Source of the DNA: Acidimicrobiales bacterium
Lineage (GTDB): Bacteria > Actinomycetota > Acidimicrobiia > Acidimicrobiales > JAKAVM01
Direction of reading: 5' to 3'
Length of the DNA: 19,566 nt
Assembly: GCA_027451785.1 (NCBI GenBank)
Contig: DAIDIS010000049.1
Coordinates: forward strand, 1-19,566
Below the pieces are notes generated by a model. It was not told where the DNA came from, did not search any database, and was given only the letters and a program-made list of their open reading frames with translations. Below are positions 1 to 6,775 of the stretch, piece after piece. How positions within the stretch are numbered: the first letter of the stretch is position 1; each line of letters begins with the position of its first letter. The position numbers were made by a program, and so were the translations under genes.

Positions 1-162
1 GGCCTTGTGGACGCTCTGCTTTCGGTGGAAAGGCGATCCCTCAGCTCGTCTCGAGCCGCTACCAGCGCGAGTGCCAACGACAAGGCGGGATCAAATCGCT
101 CCTCATCAAGAGGTGGCAGGCAGACTCTCAGTTCCGGAGTCGGCAAGGCAAAAAGCGCCTAA
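1..162 (+). CDS. Possible 3' end of an unidentified gene entering from the left
   Basis: Frame 1 is open from the first base to a TAA at 160-162 and would encode about 53 residues. It starts GLVDALLSVERR and continues into a Ser/Ala/Gly/Arg-rich tail ending KAKSA. The start of this stretch looks like the amphipathic end of a folded domain and the rest like a disordered C-terminal tail. I cannot name a family. Another frame (5-217) is also open and gives an Arg-rich sequence that looks less protein-like. The call rests on composition only, so it is weak. Confidence 0.3.
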   Translation, partial: GLVDALLSVERRSLSSSRAATSASANDKAGSNRSSSRGGRQTLSSGVGKAKSA

Positions 163-273
163 GGGCGTGTCCACCACTGATGCCCGGCGCTTCTCCAATC
201 GGCGGACCTGTAACTGATTTTTATAGATGCGAGACCTAGTTCTTTCGGGCGCATGACAGTGCGAGCGTATGGC

Positions 274-924
274 TCAATAATCCCGCAGTCTTGTCTTTTC
301 CCTCACGGCCAGAGCAACCGCTTCTGTACGGCGATGAAGACCCATCTTGGAGAGCATGTTCGACACGTAGTTCTTGACGGTCTTCTCAGCTAAAAACATT
401 TGTGAAGCAATCTGGCGATTGGTCATACCTTCAGCAACGTAGTTCAGGATTCTCCGCTCTTGAGGAGTGAGCGCAGACATCCTCGCGATTCCGGAATCGC
501 AACGATCCTTTGCGGCATCGATCGCCCTTCTGGCTTCATCCGGAGTGGTCAGCGCCTCGCCGGCGGCAACTCTTACAATCGCATCCAAGATCTCGTCGGA
601 ACCGACGCTTTTTAGAAGAAACCCTTTGGCTCCCGCCATTACAGACGCGACTACAGCCTGTTCGTCTCCAAACGAGGTGAAGATCAAGAATTTGGTGTTT
701 CCACCGGCGGAAATGAGTTGCCTGCAAAGCTCGATACCACTGCCGTCCGGGAGGCGCACATCTACGATCGCGACGTCTGGCGCAAGCTCCGGGATCGACT
801 GCTGAGCTTCAGCGACTGTGGAGGCCTCACCCACCACAGTCAGCTGCGGAGAGGCCCCAATGATATCCCTGATTCCTGCCCTTACGACTTGATGGTCGTC
901 GACCAGAAAGACACTGACCGCCAT
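274..924 (-). CDS. DevR/DosR-like NarL-family response regulator
   Basis: A 216-aa two-domain response regulator. The receiver domain (about residues 3-120) begins VFLVDDHQVVRAG and has acidic residues D9/D10, phospho-acceptor D55 (in VDVRLPDGSGIELCR), T83 and K105. The LuxR/NarL helix-turn-helix domain (about 148-212) reads LTPQERRILNYVAEGMTNRQ and contains FLAEKTVKNYVSNMLSKMG, which closely resembles mycobacterial DevR (DosR). In that family the phosphorylated protein activates genes in response to hypoxia, NO or CO through GGGACT-type palindromes. The ATG has a good Shine-Dalgarno (AGGAGG, 7 nt upstream). The gene is divergent from a GAF histidine kinase that is its likely partner, and a candidate DosR box lies at 3730-3743. 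The family call is firm; the specific signal is inferred. Confidence 0.93.
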   Translation of the reverse strand: MAVSVFLVDDHQVVRAGIRDIIGASPQLTVVGEASTVAEAQQSIPELAPDVAIVDVRLPDGSGIELCRQLISAGGNTKFLIFTSFGDEQAVVASVMAGAKGFLLKSVGSDEILDAIVRVAAGEALTTPDEARRAIDAAKDRCDSGIARMSALTPQERRILNYVAEGMTNRQIASQMFLAEKTVKNYVSNMLSKMGLHRRTEAVALAVREKTRLRDY

Positions 925-1171
925 AACCTCGCCTCCTCGCCTCTCGGTGAATACCGCACGCCGAAACTCAGGCTATCCACTCCAGCCTACCCCTCATTAC
1001 CCGAATCTCAAGTGAAGACTCGTGCCCCTGGAATTGCTACTCTCATCATTGAGGAGTTCGGGATGGATTCTCGATTGAGGTCGCCACCCCGGAGAGAGCG
1101 GAAGATCGGCGAGGCCTATCACTCCAGGCAAGATTAGTGACCCTGCAAAACTCCATAAGCTTCTTGATGCC

Positions 1172-2455
1172 GTGATTCTTTTGGAGTCGAGCCTGGGCCT
1201 GACAGACCTCTATGGCTGGATCCTCCGCCAAGCGCAGATTCTGGTTGATGCCAAGTATTGTGCCCTCGTCATCTATGGGAACGACAAGGTCGACTCCACC
1301 GAAGGATTCGAGCCTATGGATCCTATTTCCACATCGATCTCATGGCAGGCGGAGCCATACTTCATGGCGTTCGGTTTCACGGACCTAGAGCTACGGGCAA
1401 TGGCTAGAGACCCAGAGGCGAGTGAAATCCTGGGGATATTCAAGAACCGCCGACAGCCTCTAAGGCTGCCCTCGGCGAAGGACCAACCCAAGGCCAGCTT
1501 CCTTCCCTCAGATCATCCTTCGCTCGATAACCTACTCGGCGTACCAATTGTCGTCCGAGAACGCCCGTTTGGTGGGCTCTTCGTGGGATCCAAACAAGAC
1601 GGCAGCCTATTCGACGACGAGGACGAAGCCATGTTCTCGGCCTTCTCTCTCGCCGCCGGATTCACCATTCTCTCGGCCAAGATATCCGGGCTGCATTCTG
1701 ACTTATCCGTATTCCAAGAGCGCGACCGAATCGCAAGGGATCTGCATGACTCGGTGATTCAGCGGCTTTTCGCTGCAGGAATGGCTTTGGAGCGAGTCCG
1801 ATCCCACGAGCCCGTGCAGCGAGACCAAGAGATCAGTCGATTTGGCGGTAGTGAACAAAGTATCCACGAGCCCGTGCAGCGAGACCAAGTGATCGGTACG
1901 GCAAAAGAACTCGATTCCTCCGAAATTCTTGCCTCGGTCGCTCGAAATCTCGACGAGACCATAGGTGAAATCAGGAGAGTCATCTTCTCCCTGGACACGA
2001 TGAAGTCCGCCAGGCTTCTCAGCGCCGAAGTGAGGTCGATGGTTTCGGACATCGCCCAGCTGGTCGGGTGCGTCCCTTCGGTGACCTGCGACCCAAGTAT
2101 CGATGATGCCCGAGAACCGATCAGGGAAAATATCCTACTTGCGCTTCGGGAGGCGCTATCCAACGTGGCCAGGCACTCCCTTGCAAAGAATGTGGAGGTC
2201 AATATTTCCGCACGCGATGGTCAGTTCGTACTCACGGTTACCGATGACGGTATCGGTGCCGGTTTCCTAAACAAAGCGGGAACCTCAGGTAGAGCGAAGA
2301 CAAGCGGGACCGGACCCGGTCCACTGGTCGTGATGTCTACCGGCCACGGCATTGAGAACATGAGCACCAGGGCGCAAGAACTGGGCGGGGAATTCTCGGT
2401 CTCGATTCGACCCACAGGTGGAACGATCGTTAGATGGTCTGTCCCTTCGGACTGA
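1172..2455 (+). CDS. GAF-domain sensor histidine kinase, DevS/DosT-like (NarX/HisKA_3 type)
   Basis: A 427-aa cytoplasmic kinase with no membrane segment. One GAF domain (about residues 5-170) contains VDAKYCALVIYG and LLGVPIVVRERPFGGLFV. The HisKA_3 dimerisation box ERDRIARDLHDSVIQRLFA follows, with H192 as the expected phospho-acceptor. An HATPase domain with N-box (REALSNVARH) and G-boxes (VTDDGIGAG, GHGIENM) closes the protein. Mycobacterial DevS and DosT have two GAF domains, so this is shorter. Whether its GAF binds haem cannot be told from sequence. The GTG at 1172 has no Shine-Dalgarno, yet the frame is open back to 1079 and encodes DPAKLHKLLDA just upstream, which fits the family's N-terminus; no ATG/GTG/TTG lies there, so the true start is unresolved. 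A 60-bp-period repeat lengthens the loop after the H-box. Confidence 0.88.
   Translation: MILLESSLGLTDLYGWILRQAQILVDAKYCALVIYGNDKVDSTEGFEPMDPISTSISWQAEPYFMAFGFTDLELRAMARDPEASEILGIFKNRRQPLRLPSAKDQPKASFLPSDHPSLDNLLGVPIVVRERPFGGLFVGSKQDGSLFDDEDEAMFSAFSLAAGFTILSAKISGLHSDLSVFQERDRIARDLHDSVIQRLFAAGMALERVRSHEPVQRDQEISRFGGSEQSIHEPVQRDQVIGTAKELDSSEILASVARNLDETIGEIRRVIFSLDTMKSARLLSAEVRSMVSDIAQLVGCVPSVTCDPSIDDAREPIRENILLALREALSNVARHSLAKNVEVNISARDGQFVLTVTDDGIGAGFLNKAGTSGRAKTSGTGPGPLVVMSTGHGIENMSTRAQELGGEFSVSIRPTGGTIVRWSVPSD
1804..1889 (+). repeat. In-frame 60-bp-period duplication inside the kinase gene
   Basis: An identical 26-bp block occurs at 1804-1829 and 1864-1889, exactly 60 bp apart, and encodes HEPVQRDQ twice. 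The flanking bases are partly similar (GATCAGT against GATCGGT). The repeat falls between the H-box helix and the second helix of the dimerisation domain, so it lengthens that loop by about 20 residues without shifting the frame. Confidence 0.95.
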
Positions 2456-2521
2456 TAAGACCATCACCTAAGGGCCAGGCGCCCTGCAAAAAGAGCCTTA
2501 GTACGACCCGGGGGCCTTAAG

Positions 2522-2737
2522 CTAGGACTCCAGGACTGTAACCCAGCCCCTGGGCTCGCAGGCCTCGAATTGGGCGAGCGCAGCTTCCCAACCCTGGTCG
2601 TTTCCCGGGAAGGTCGCCACTGGACCGGATTGCCAGGTCTCTTTCTCGTAGATCCCGTAAACGCCGTCGGCGAATCCCAGAGCGTACTTGTACCCGTAGT
2701 GAGTCCAGATAATTGCTCCGACAGATTGATCAGTCAC
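2522..2737 (-). CDS. Small conserved-looking protein of unknown function
   Basis: A 71-aa product with a GTG start (second residues TDQSVG). It has a folded-protein look: aromatic and glycine-rich strands (WTHYGYKYALGFADGVYGIY), then FPGNDQGWEAALAQFEACEP. The pattern 'FA-GFYGIY/W ... FP--D-GW--A---F---EP' resembles short uncharacterised actinobacterial proteins I have seen, but I cannot attach a function or a family number. No signal peptide or membrane helix is visible. The Shine-Dalgarno is poor. It converges on the kinase gene from the other strand and lies downstream of the terminator at 2933-2974, so it would need its own promoter. Confidence 0.55.
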   Translation of the reverse strand: MTDQSVGAIIWTHYGYKYALGFADGVYGIYEKETWQSGPVATFPGNDQGWEAALAQFEACEPRGWVTVLES

Positions 2738-2932
2738 CTTGCAACCAGCCCTAACTCCAACTCGCCAACAATTTTTAAATTGACCCCTTGGTCCCGGTAT
2801 ACCGAATCCGCTGCCATCGACAACCGCAAACTAAGACGTACCAAATTGGACGATATCGCCTGGGAGGGAAAATGTCCACGGCTTTTACCCAAAAATCCCG
2901 CCGATAAACAGTCGCGTGCAGCGCGCAAATAA

Positions 2933-2974
2933 AGGAACCCCACCGAAAAGCCGACCGGCTCTGGTGGGGTTCCT
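2933..2974 (-). terminator. Strong intrinsic terminator of the membrane-protein gene
   Basis: A perfect 12-bp stem (AGGAACCCCACC at 2933-2944 with GGTGGGGTTCCT at 2963-2974) encloses a small inner hairpin (AGCC/GGCT). Read on the minus strand it starts 26 bp after the stop codon of the gene at 3001-3600 and is followed by TTTATTTG. It therefore fits rho-independent termination of that gene. There is no T-run on the plus-strand side. Confidence 0.8.
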
Positions 2975-3000
2975 GAGGAAATGCAGCTTTCTTGATGCAT

Positions 3001-3600
3001 TTAAGCTTTCTGCAGCTCCTTGTCGTCCCGCCGTTCATTGACGAGGACCTCGGCCTCCGAGTCCGTCCTACTTGCGTGCCACAGACCGAGCAAAACGAGG
3101 ATCAACATCACGGCTGCCAGGACATACGAGACCGCCGCAGCAATACCAGCGATCATCCCGACGGTGCCGAATGCGTACGCCTCAAGAAGTAGTCCCCTCA
3201 GCGTCTGGCCCTGAAATAGGGTCTGAGCTTGAGCCTCAAGCTTCGCCTTCGCAGCGGTGTTAGTAGTTGTTTGCGCTGCTCCACTTACCTGGGAGTACGT
3301 CTGACCACCGGCGACCTCAGAAAGGTGAACGGCAATGAAATGGTCTGCATAGGCTTTGGCCTGCGGGGCGGTCAACAGCTCCTGGCCCGCATACATATTA
3401 AGGTAAGGCCCGATTTTCGGACTCGCCAACGCCGGGCTGCCGAGTTGCGGAAAATAGATTTTCTGCTGGCTCAGTTGCTCATGCACGTTTGAGTTCGCGA
3501 AGTTCGCACCCCACAACAGCAACGAGCCTGCGACTACCAGTGCAACCACCAGCACCGCCCCACCCGCCGTAGCAATTAGGTCAAACACTCTTCTTCGCAT
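3001..3600 (-). CDS. Two-helix membrane protein with a large extracytoplasmic loop, unknown function
   Basis: A 199-aa protein. An N-terminal membrane helix (about residues 8-31, LIATAGGAVLVVALVVAGSL) follows an Arg-rich start (MRRR). An extracytoplasmic region of about 105 residues contains GQELLTAPQAKAYADHFIAVHL and GGQTYSQVS. A second helix (about 143-172, GTVGMIAGIAAAVSYVLAAV) leads to a short charged tail rich in E, D, R and K. I recognise this layout as a recurring uncharacterised actinobacterial membrane protein but know no activity. The Shine-Dalgarno AGGGG lies 6 nt before the ATG, and the terminator at 2933-2974 closes the unit. It is divergent from the XRE-flavin-barrel gene and shares with it an intergenic region containing DosR-like palindromes, so hypoxia-type control is possible. 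Confidence 0.75.
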   Translation of the reverse strand: MRRRVFDLIATAGGAVLVVALVVAGSLLLWGANFANSNVHEQLSQQKIYFPQLGSPALASPKIGPYLNMYAGQELLTAPQAKAYADHFIAVHLSEVAGGQTYSQVSGAAQTTTNTAAKAKLEAQAQTLFQGQTLRGLLLEAYAFGTVGMIAGIAAAVSYVLAAVMLILVLLGLWHASRTDSEAEVLVNERRDDKELQKA

Positions 3601-3707
3601 GGATTTCCCCTTTCAATTTCGGTGTCCATCCCTGTCGATTTCATCTTCGCTTCCCAGTTTCCTTCTGAACGCTCGTTGTAACCAGAGAACATAAGAGCCA
3701 AAGCTCC

Positions 3708-3743
3708 GGGAACATGTACCCCCGCTCTAGGGACGTTAGGCCC
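3708..3743. promoter_or_regulatory. Two candidate DevR/DosR boxes in a divergent intergenic region
   Basis: The second site, 3730-3743, reads GGGACGTTAGGCCC and matches the known DosR core GGGACTWWAGTCCC at 12 of 14 positions. The first site, 3708-3721, reads GGGAACATGTACCC, an imperfect palindrome with the GGGA...CCC ends but a weaker interior (about 9 of 14). Their centres are 22 bp apart, about two helical turns. They lie between the starts of the membrane-protein gene (3600, minus) and the XRE-PNPOx gene (3820, plus). A DevR-like regulator is encoded 3 kb away. Confidence 0.6.
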
Positions 3744-3819
3744 TCGCGAGAGCACTCCAAGCGGCGCGATATTGAAATTGTGCAGCGGCCATAGTTGCCA
3801 AGCGAGGAGGAGCACTACG

Positions 3820-4497
3820 GTGCAGTACCGAACGATAGGCGTTCACAGGAGCAACCTTGCCAGGAGAATCGCCCACCTTAGGGGCGAACGAGACATATCG
3901 AGGGCTGATCTGGCCCGGCTCGCTGGAATTGACGAGGGTTACCTGGAATACCTCGAAGAGGTGCCGGCAGCGTCTCCCACTCGAGAAACCGTGCTCCAGA
4001 TCGCAGAAGCACTTGGCACGACGGTCGATGCGCTCTATGGCGCTGACCTTCAGAGACCACCCGGCTCTTGCTCGGGCCATTCCCACGGTGTGCTCGAGCA
4101 CCTCTCTGAAGGCCAGTGCCTGGATTTTCTAGGTCTGGGTGGTGTCGGTAGAGTCGTCTTTGTTTCCGACCGCGGACCCGTCGCCGTGCCGGTCAACTTC
4201 AAGCTGATCGGTGGTGAGGTGATGTTCCGGACCACTAAGCCTTTCGCCAATCTCATTGTCCAAGAGGGCGTTTACAATGGAACAGTTGGGTTCGAAGTCG
4301 ACCGGATTGACGAGGCCACAACTGAAGGATGGAGCGTTCTGGTGACCGGGAAGCCGAGACTTCTGGATGATGTCCCCCTCCCACATGCCGCGGACCTCGC
4401 AAAGGTTCAGCCGTGGGCAATCGACCCCAAGCGGCAAACCCTAGTCGCCATAGATCCGAAAGAATTGACCGGCAGGTTCATAAGGCAACGGACTTGA
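3820..4497 (+). CDS. XRE helix-turn-helix fused to a pyridoxamine-5'-phosphate-oxidase-like split barrel
   Basis: A 225-aa product. Residues about 10-70 are an XRE/Cro-type HTH (LARRIAHLRGERDISRADLA, then EGYLEYLEEVPAASPTRETV and LQIAEALGTTVDALYG). Residues about 88-222 form a PNPOx-like split barrel (CLDFLGLGGVGRVVF, GPVAVPVNFKLIGGEVMFRT, VGFEVDRIDEATTEGWSVLV, TGKPRLLDD), a fold that commonly binds FMN or F420. The GTG at 3820 is chosen because AGGAGG sits 9 nt upstream; an in-frame TTG at 3772 has no such signal. The fusion suggests a regulator sensing flavin or redox state, or a flavoenzyme with autoregulation. The upstream DosR-like box would place it in a hypoxia regulon, which is inferred. 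A short hairpin follows the stop directly. Confidence 0.85.
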   Translation: MQYRTIGVHRSNLARRIAHLRGERDISRADLARLAGIDEGYLEYLEEVPAASPTRETVLQIAEALGTTVDALYGADLQRPPGSCSGHSHGVLEHLSEGQCLDFLGLGGVGRVVFVSDRGPVAVPVNFKLIGGEVMFRTTKPFANLIVQEGVYNGTVGFEVDRIDEATTEGWSVLVTGKPRLLDDVPLPHAADLAKVQPWAIDPKRQTLVAIDPKELTGRFIRQRT

Positions 4498-4514
4498 CCG
4501 CCGGAAGACGGCGG
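4498..4514 (+). terminator. Short GC-rich hairpin directly after the XRE-PNPOx stop codon
   Basis: CCGCCG (4498-4503), loop GAAGA, CGGCGG (4509-4514) begins the base after the TGA and is followed by TAGTTCTTG. The stem is good but the T-run is poor, so it is a possible, not certain, terminator. Confidence 0.45.
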
Positions 4515-4559
4515 TAGTTCTTGAAGCAGCCCGGCGAGCAAGCTTGGTCGACAATCCGA

Positions 4560-4605
4560 CCCCTGAGCCGATTTCCCTCCTCATCCATTCCCATCGGCTC
4601 AGGGG
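4560..4605. repeat. Perfect 13-bp inverted repeat
   Basis: CCCCTGAGCCGAT at 4560-4572 is the exact reverse complement of ATCGGCTCAGGGG at 4593-4605, with a 20-nt loop. No T-run follows on either strand. It could be a transcript-end hairpin, a protein-binding site or the edge of a small lost element. It sits just before the 30-bp tandem repeats. Confidence 0.75.
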
Positions 4606-4625
4606 CTCGGTATTACAACGGCATC

Positions 4626-4745
4626 GACTCCGAGGCTTCCCTATTTACGAAAGTTGACTCAGACGTTTCCTTGAATATGAAGGCCGACTCAAACGGTTCC
4701 CCGTATGCGAAGGTAGATTCCAAGGGTTGCCCCCACAAGGCTGCG
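4626..4745. repeat. Four degenerate copies of a 30-bp tandem repeat
   Basis: Units at 4626-4655, 4656-4685, 4686-4715 and a more diverged 4716-4745 share GACTC at the start, TTCC near position 12 and an A-G-G/T block near the end. Both strands are open across it. Plus (4521-4781) gives a 10-residue period (DSEASLFTKV, DSDVSLNMKA, DSNGSPYAKV, DSKGCPHK). Minus (4613-4864) gives ESTFAYGEPF, ESAFIFKETS, ESTFVNREAS. Neither frame has a convincing Shine-Dalgarno or a recognisable domain, so no CDS is called. Apart from this and the two hairpins, I see nothing definite in 4498-4954. Confidence 0.7.
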
Positions 4746-4954
4746 ATCTGCCGGGCTACGCTGCGATTTGCCCGGCCATAGCGGTCACTCTTAGTATTCA
4801 CTTCAAACACTTCCGGTAATACTTGCCGCAATAAGTGGCGGTCTGCGGAAGAGGTGGTAGCCAAGCGGCGGGAGGTAGATCCCCAGTACCTTAAGGTCTG
4901 GCGTGAAGAGAACCCACTTCTTGTTTGGCGAAGTGAACAGGAGTAATACGGGGA

Positions 4955-6496
4955 ATGAGTAAATCAGATTTCGTTTCAAGACCGAAGCCGATGCATTTCA
5001 TCATCGCTTCTTTGGTGGCTCTGGTCTTGAGCACATTCGCGGCAGTAGCGGCACCGGCGGTGTCCAGCGCCGCCCAAAGCGGCGATACGGTAACTTTCAC
5101 ACCGAGCAGCCTGGACAGCAACAGCTTGTCCCCGGTATTCGCCGAGCAAGGATCCTGGCAGATTTCGTGGACATACGACTGCTCTCAGTTTGGGATGGCG
5201 GGAAATTTCATTGCTGATGTATTCGCGCCTGACGCAAACGGGAACTCCACTCCAATTGCAATCGGCCCTAATGAAATCGGGAACCAGGGCAGCGGGGAGG
5301 ACTATTACTTTGCGCCGGGTTCCTTCAAGCTGGGAGTGATCAGCGAATGCACCTGGTCGGTTACCGTCTCCCCTTATTCCGGTGCGCCCGGGCCTGCGAC
5401 TGAGACCTTCTCGAGCAGTCAGTACACCGATTCCGGTAGCACCTCGTCATTCACCGAAACTGGACCGTGGTCGATGCAATGGAGCTACAGCTGCCCCAGC
5501 GGCGTTCCTCAGGACATTTTTATTGGGTCTATCGTTCGCTCCGGGGATATCTCTCCGTACTATCCGGGTCCCAGCGATCCCAACGCCTCAGGGAGCGGAA
5601 CTGAGAATTATCAGGATGCAGGGCAGTTCAATGTCGAGATCGACAGCGACTGCACCTGGTCGGTCACTGTCAGCCCGATTCCTCCCGCCACTCCTACTCC
5701 GACCCCCCAAGCCTCCAGTGCCGGATATTGGATGCTCGACGCAGCCGGCAATGTGTACCCGTTCGGTTCGGCTCCGAATTTGGGCTCCGCAACGTCGCTC
5801 GGATCCGCATCCGCCATGGCAGCAACGCCTGACGGAAAGGGCTATTGGGTAACCTCTCCCGGAGGTTCGGTAAAGGCCTTCGGCGATGCACCGCAGCTGT
5901 CGGTTTCGGCAACACCGAGCAGCCCGGTCGTTTCCATAGTCTCTACTCATTCGGGCAATGGCTTTTGGATGGTCACCAACCTAGGACAGGTGATCACGGC
6001 CGGAGACGCCCAGAATTTCGGGTCGCCCCAAGCCTCCGGGATCGCACTAGCAAAGGGAATTGTCAACATGGTGGCCACTCCAGATGGCGGAGGCTACTGG
6101 CTATTGGGAGGCGATGGTGGCGTCTTCTCCTACGGTGACGCGAAGTTCTTCGGCTCGACCGGCGCGATACATCTAGCCGCACCCGCCACAGCTATGTTCC
6201 CGACGGCCACGGGCAATGGCTACTGGTTCGTCGCCACTGATGGAGGAATATTCGCTTACGGAGATGCCCAGTACTACGGGTCTTCGGGCGACGTGAACCC
6301 CTTGCTCCCGGCCGGCGGCTCCAACTCGTTCATACCAGCCAAACCGATTAATGGAATGGTGGCCTCGGCCGATGGGAAGGGCTACTGGATGGTTGCCTCG
6401 GACGGTGGTGTGTTCGCGTTCGGTGATGCGGGCTTCGTAGGCTCGCTCGGGGCCAGTCCTCCGGCAAATCCGATTGTAGGCTTCTCTCCGGCCTAG
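4955..6496 (+). CDS. Secreted protein: two disulfide beta-type domains plus six propeller-like repeats
   Basis: A 513-aa exported protein. Residues 1-40 are a signal peptide (basic start, core FIIASLVALVLSTFAAVA, likely cleavage after SSA). Two related domains follow (about 41-145 and 148-245). Each has a WxxxWxYxC / WSYSC motif and ends with the motif (S)xCTWSVTVSP, with one Cys pair each. A PTPTPT linker leads to six repeats beginning GYW/GFW and ending with GDA-x-GS or similar (for example GYWMVASDGGVFAFGDAGF). This repeat is common in secreted Acidimicrobiia proteins and six units fit a beta-propeller-like fold, though that is inferred. There is no catalytic signature, so adhesion or envelope binding is a guess. 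GGAG lies 11 nt before the ATG. Confidence 0.85.
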   Translation: MSKSDFVSRPKPMHFIIASLVALVLSTFAAVAAPAVSSAAQSGDTVTFTPSSLDSNSLSPVFAEQGSWQISWTYDCSQFGMAGNFIADVFAPDANGNSTPIAIGPNEIGNQGSGEDYYFAPGSFKLGVISECTWSVTVSPYSGAPGPATETFSSSQYTDSGSTSSFTETGPWSMQWSYSCPSGVPQDIFIGSIVRSGDISPYYPGPSDPNASGSGTENYQDAGQFNVEIDSDCTWSVTVSPIPPATPTPTPQASSAGYWMLDAAGNVYPFGSAPNLGSATSLGSASAMAATPDGKGYWVTSPGGSVKAFGDAPQLSVSATPSSPVVSIVSTHSGNGFWMVTNLGQVITAGDAQNFGSPQASGIALAKGIVNMVATPDGGGYWLLGGDGGVFSYGDAKFFGSTGAIHLAAPATAMFPTATGNGYWFVATDGGIFAYGDAQYYGSSGDVNPLLPAGGSNSFIPAKPINGMVASADGKGYWMVASDGGVFAFGDAGFVGSLGASPPANPIVGFSPA

Positions 6497-6508
6497 AGCC
6501 GTTATTGC

Positions 6509-6528
6509 GAACGTATGTTCTATATAAT
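6509..6528 (+). promoter_or_regulatory. SOS (LexA) box overlapping the alkB promoter
   Basis: GAACGTATGTTC (6509-6520) matches the GAAC-N4-GTTC core of the LexA box of actinobacteria and Bacillus. It is followed at once by a -10 hexamer TATAAT (6523-6528). The alkB ATG at 6535 is 7 nt after the -10, where transcription would start, so the mRNA is predicted to be leaderless. No good -35 is seen. LexA bound here would block RNA polymerase directly. Confidence 0.75.
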
Positions 6529-6534
6529 GGGCAC

Positions 6535-6705
6535 ATGCCGACGGCAGCGGGCGTTCAACTCTCTCTTTTGGATCAATCGGATCGGCCGGAATTCCGCACA
6601 CTGATAGGAGACGTCGAGCGAATCCAGTGCTCATCGGGCGCATGGATCGACATCAAGAGGAACTGGGTGGCCGGAAGCCATTCCGTTTGGCGATGTGTAA
6701 CTTGA
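6535..6705 (+). pseudogene. alkB: 5' fragment of an AlkB-like dioxygenase gene split by an IS
   Basis: The ATG at 6535 opens a frame encoding 51 native residues (MPTAAGVQLSLLDQSDRPEF through NWVAGSHSV), the usual N-terminal part of actinobacterial AlkB-type DNA/RNA demethylases. At 6689 the frame enters a mobile element and stops at 6703-6705 after a few foreign codons. Joining 6535-6688 to 9517-10001 gives an uninterrupted 212-codon gene in which the junction codon is TTC (Phe52). This fragment lacks all metal and 2-oxoglutarate ligands, so alone it cannot be active. The SOS box upstream still drives it. Confidence 0.9.
6681..6688 (+). repeat. Left copy of the 8-bp target duplication (TTCCGTTT)
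   Basis: TTCCGTTT directly precedes the left terminal inverted repeat and recurs at 9509-9516 directly after the right one. Eight base pairs is the duplication size expected for IS1595-family transposition. Confidence 0.95.
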
Positions 6706-6713
6706 CGGACCCA
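6689..6713 (+). repeat. Left terminal inverted repeat of the IS1595-type element
   Basis: This 25-bp repeat starts GGCGATGTGTAACTTGACGG and pairs with 9484-9508 with two mismatches (third and ninth positions). Confidence 0.95.
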
Positions 6714-6775
6714 TATTGCGATAATTTGCGATGCTGAAAGGCTGCTGCATTACTTGACAAACAACATTCAGCCTG

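Noticed and set aside
467..805. Plus-strand frame inside the response regulator
   Set aside because: It is the shadow of a strongly supported gene on the other strand; the same applies to frames at 718-1137, 1759-2202, 3229-3492, 14203-14961 and 17291-17986.
2734..3038. Two minus-strand ORFs across the terminator
   Set aside because: Both run through the strong hairpin at 2933-2974 in different frames and show no protein features; the sequence is explained as an intergenic region.
4626..4745. The 30-bp repeats as a CRISPR array
   Set aside because: The units are directly adjacent with no spacers, are diverged from each other, and no cas genes are nearby.
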